DNA from: Pararhodobacter zhoushanensis
GTDB lineage: Bacteria > Pseudomonadota > Alphaproteobacteria > Rhodobacterales > Rhodobacteraceae
Length of the DNA stretch: 40,520 nt
Assembly: GCF_003990445.1 (NCBI RefSeq)
Contig: NZ_REEZ01000019.1
Location: 1-40,520 of the forward strand
Direction: 5' to 3'
This document shows, in pieces, positions 40,445 through 40,520 of this stretch. The notes beneath the pieces are model-generated. The model made no database searches. It was not told where the DNA came from and was given only the letters and a program-made list of their open reading frames with translations. Each line of letters starts with the position of its first letter. Position 1 is the first letter of the stretch. A program made the translations under genes and the position numbers.

Positions 40445-40520
40445 GTAAGCGACGTCTCCGCCCCATTGATGTTCCGCTTGCGGTCGCCCGCTCGGTGGCG
40501 CTGTCGACTGGCGTTTGCGG
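40445..40520. mobile_element. IS66-type element, left end (partial)
   Basis: Starts GTAAGCGACGTCTCCG and agrees with the inverted complement of bases 52-77 at 24 of 26 positions. The GTAA terminus and 8-bp duplication are IS66-family traits. Only 76 bp are inside the window, nearly the same as the 77 bp of the other end. No transposase sequence is included. Confidence 0.82.

Noticed and set aside
1-40520. CRISPR arrays, tRNA, rRNA or riboswitches
   Set aside because: No regularly spaced repeats, no cloverleaf-like conserved tRNA blocks and no known riboswitch cores were seen on reading both strands.

Overview
The window looks like almost all of one circular plasmid from an alphaproteobacterium of the Rhodobacterales (Roseobacter group / Paracoccaceae). 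The evidence is a RepA (RPA-family) replication initiator divergent from parA-parB, a plasmid-borne dTDP-L-rhamnose operon, and GC-rich coding sequence littered with IS3, IS5, IS21, IS66 and IS481 remnants. RepA-type plasmids carrying rhamnose operons are known in roseobacters as 'biofilm plasmids'. The assignment here rests on remembered protein families and gene content; no search was run.

The two window ends belong together. Bases 1-77 and 40445-40520 are the two ends of one IS66-type element, with inverted repeats matching at 24 of 26 positions. They are flanked by the same 8-bp target duplication, GGTGCACC (78-85 and 40437-40444). Removing the element joins 40361-40444 to 86-799 in frame and rebuilds one sulfotransferase gene of 265 codons. 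The window is therefore probably a circular replicon that was broken in assembly inside a multicopy IS.

Layout. 1-1.6 kb: IS66 end, 3' part of the split sulfotransferase, an IS3 remnant and a methyltransferase fragment. 1.6-6.5 kb: plasmid backbone, with a BrnT/BrnA toxin-antitoxin pair, repA, a putative iteron origin, and parA and parB with parS-like palindromes. 6.5-8.5 kb: a graveyard holding an IS5-type transposase relic, a strong inverted repeat, a frameshifted plasmid gene and phage gene relics. 8.7-21.2 kb: cluster 1, with rfbC-rfbB-(70-aa unknown)-rfbD-rfbA, a 1752-residue multidomain glycosyltransferase, an Stf0-type sulfotransferase, a methyltransferase and two more sulfotransferases. 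21.2-23.0 kb: IS3/IS66 wreckage and a non-coding gap. 23.1-34.4 kb: cluster 2, a GC-rich exopolysaccharide operon with a MarR-type EPS regulator, sulfotransferase, Wzx-like flippase, Wzy-like polymerase, two hexapeptide acyltransferases, two glycosyltransferases, a polysaccharide pyruvyl transferase, an F420-dehydrogenase beta-like protein and Ugd. 34.5-37.2 kb: a YdcF-like protein and an SGNH-type acyltransferase on the minus strand. 37.3-40.5 kb: IstB remnant, galE, a deleted IS481 transposase, a small ribbon-helix-helix-like protein, and the 5' part of the split sulfotransferase.

Together the genes could supply dTDP-L-rhamnose, UDP-glucuronate and UDP-galactose, polymerise and flip a repeat unit, and decorate it with sulfate, pyruvate ketals and acyl groups. 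No priming sugar-phosphate transferase and no Wza/Wzc export proteins are visible, so those steps would have to come from elsewhere in the genome.
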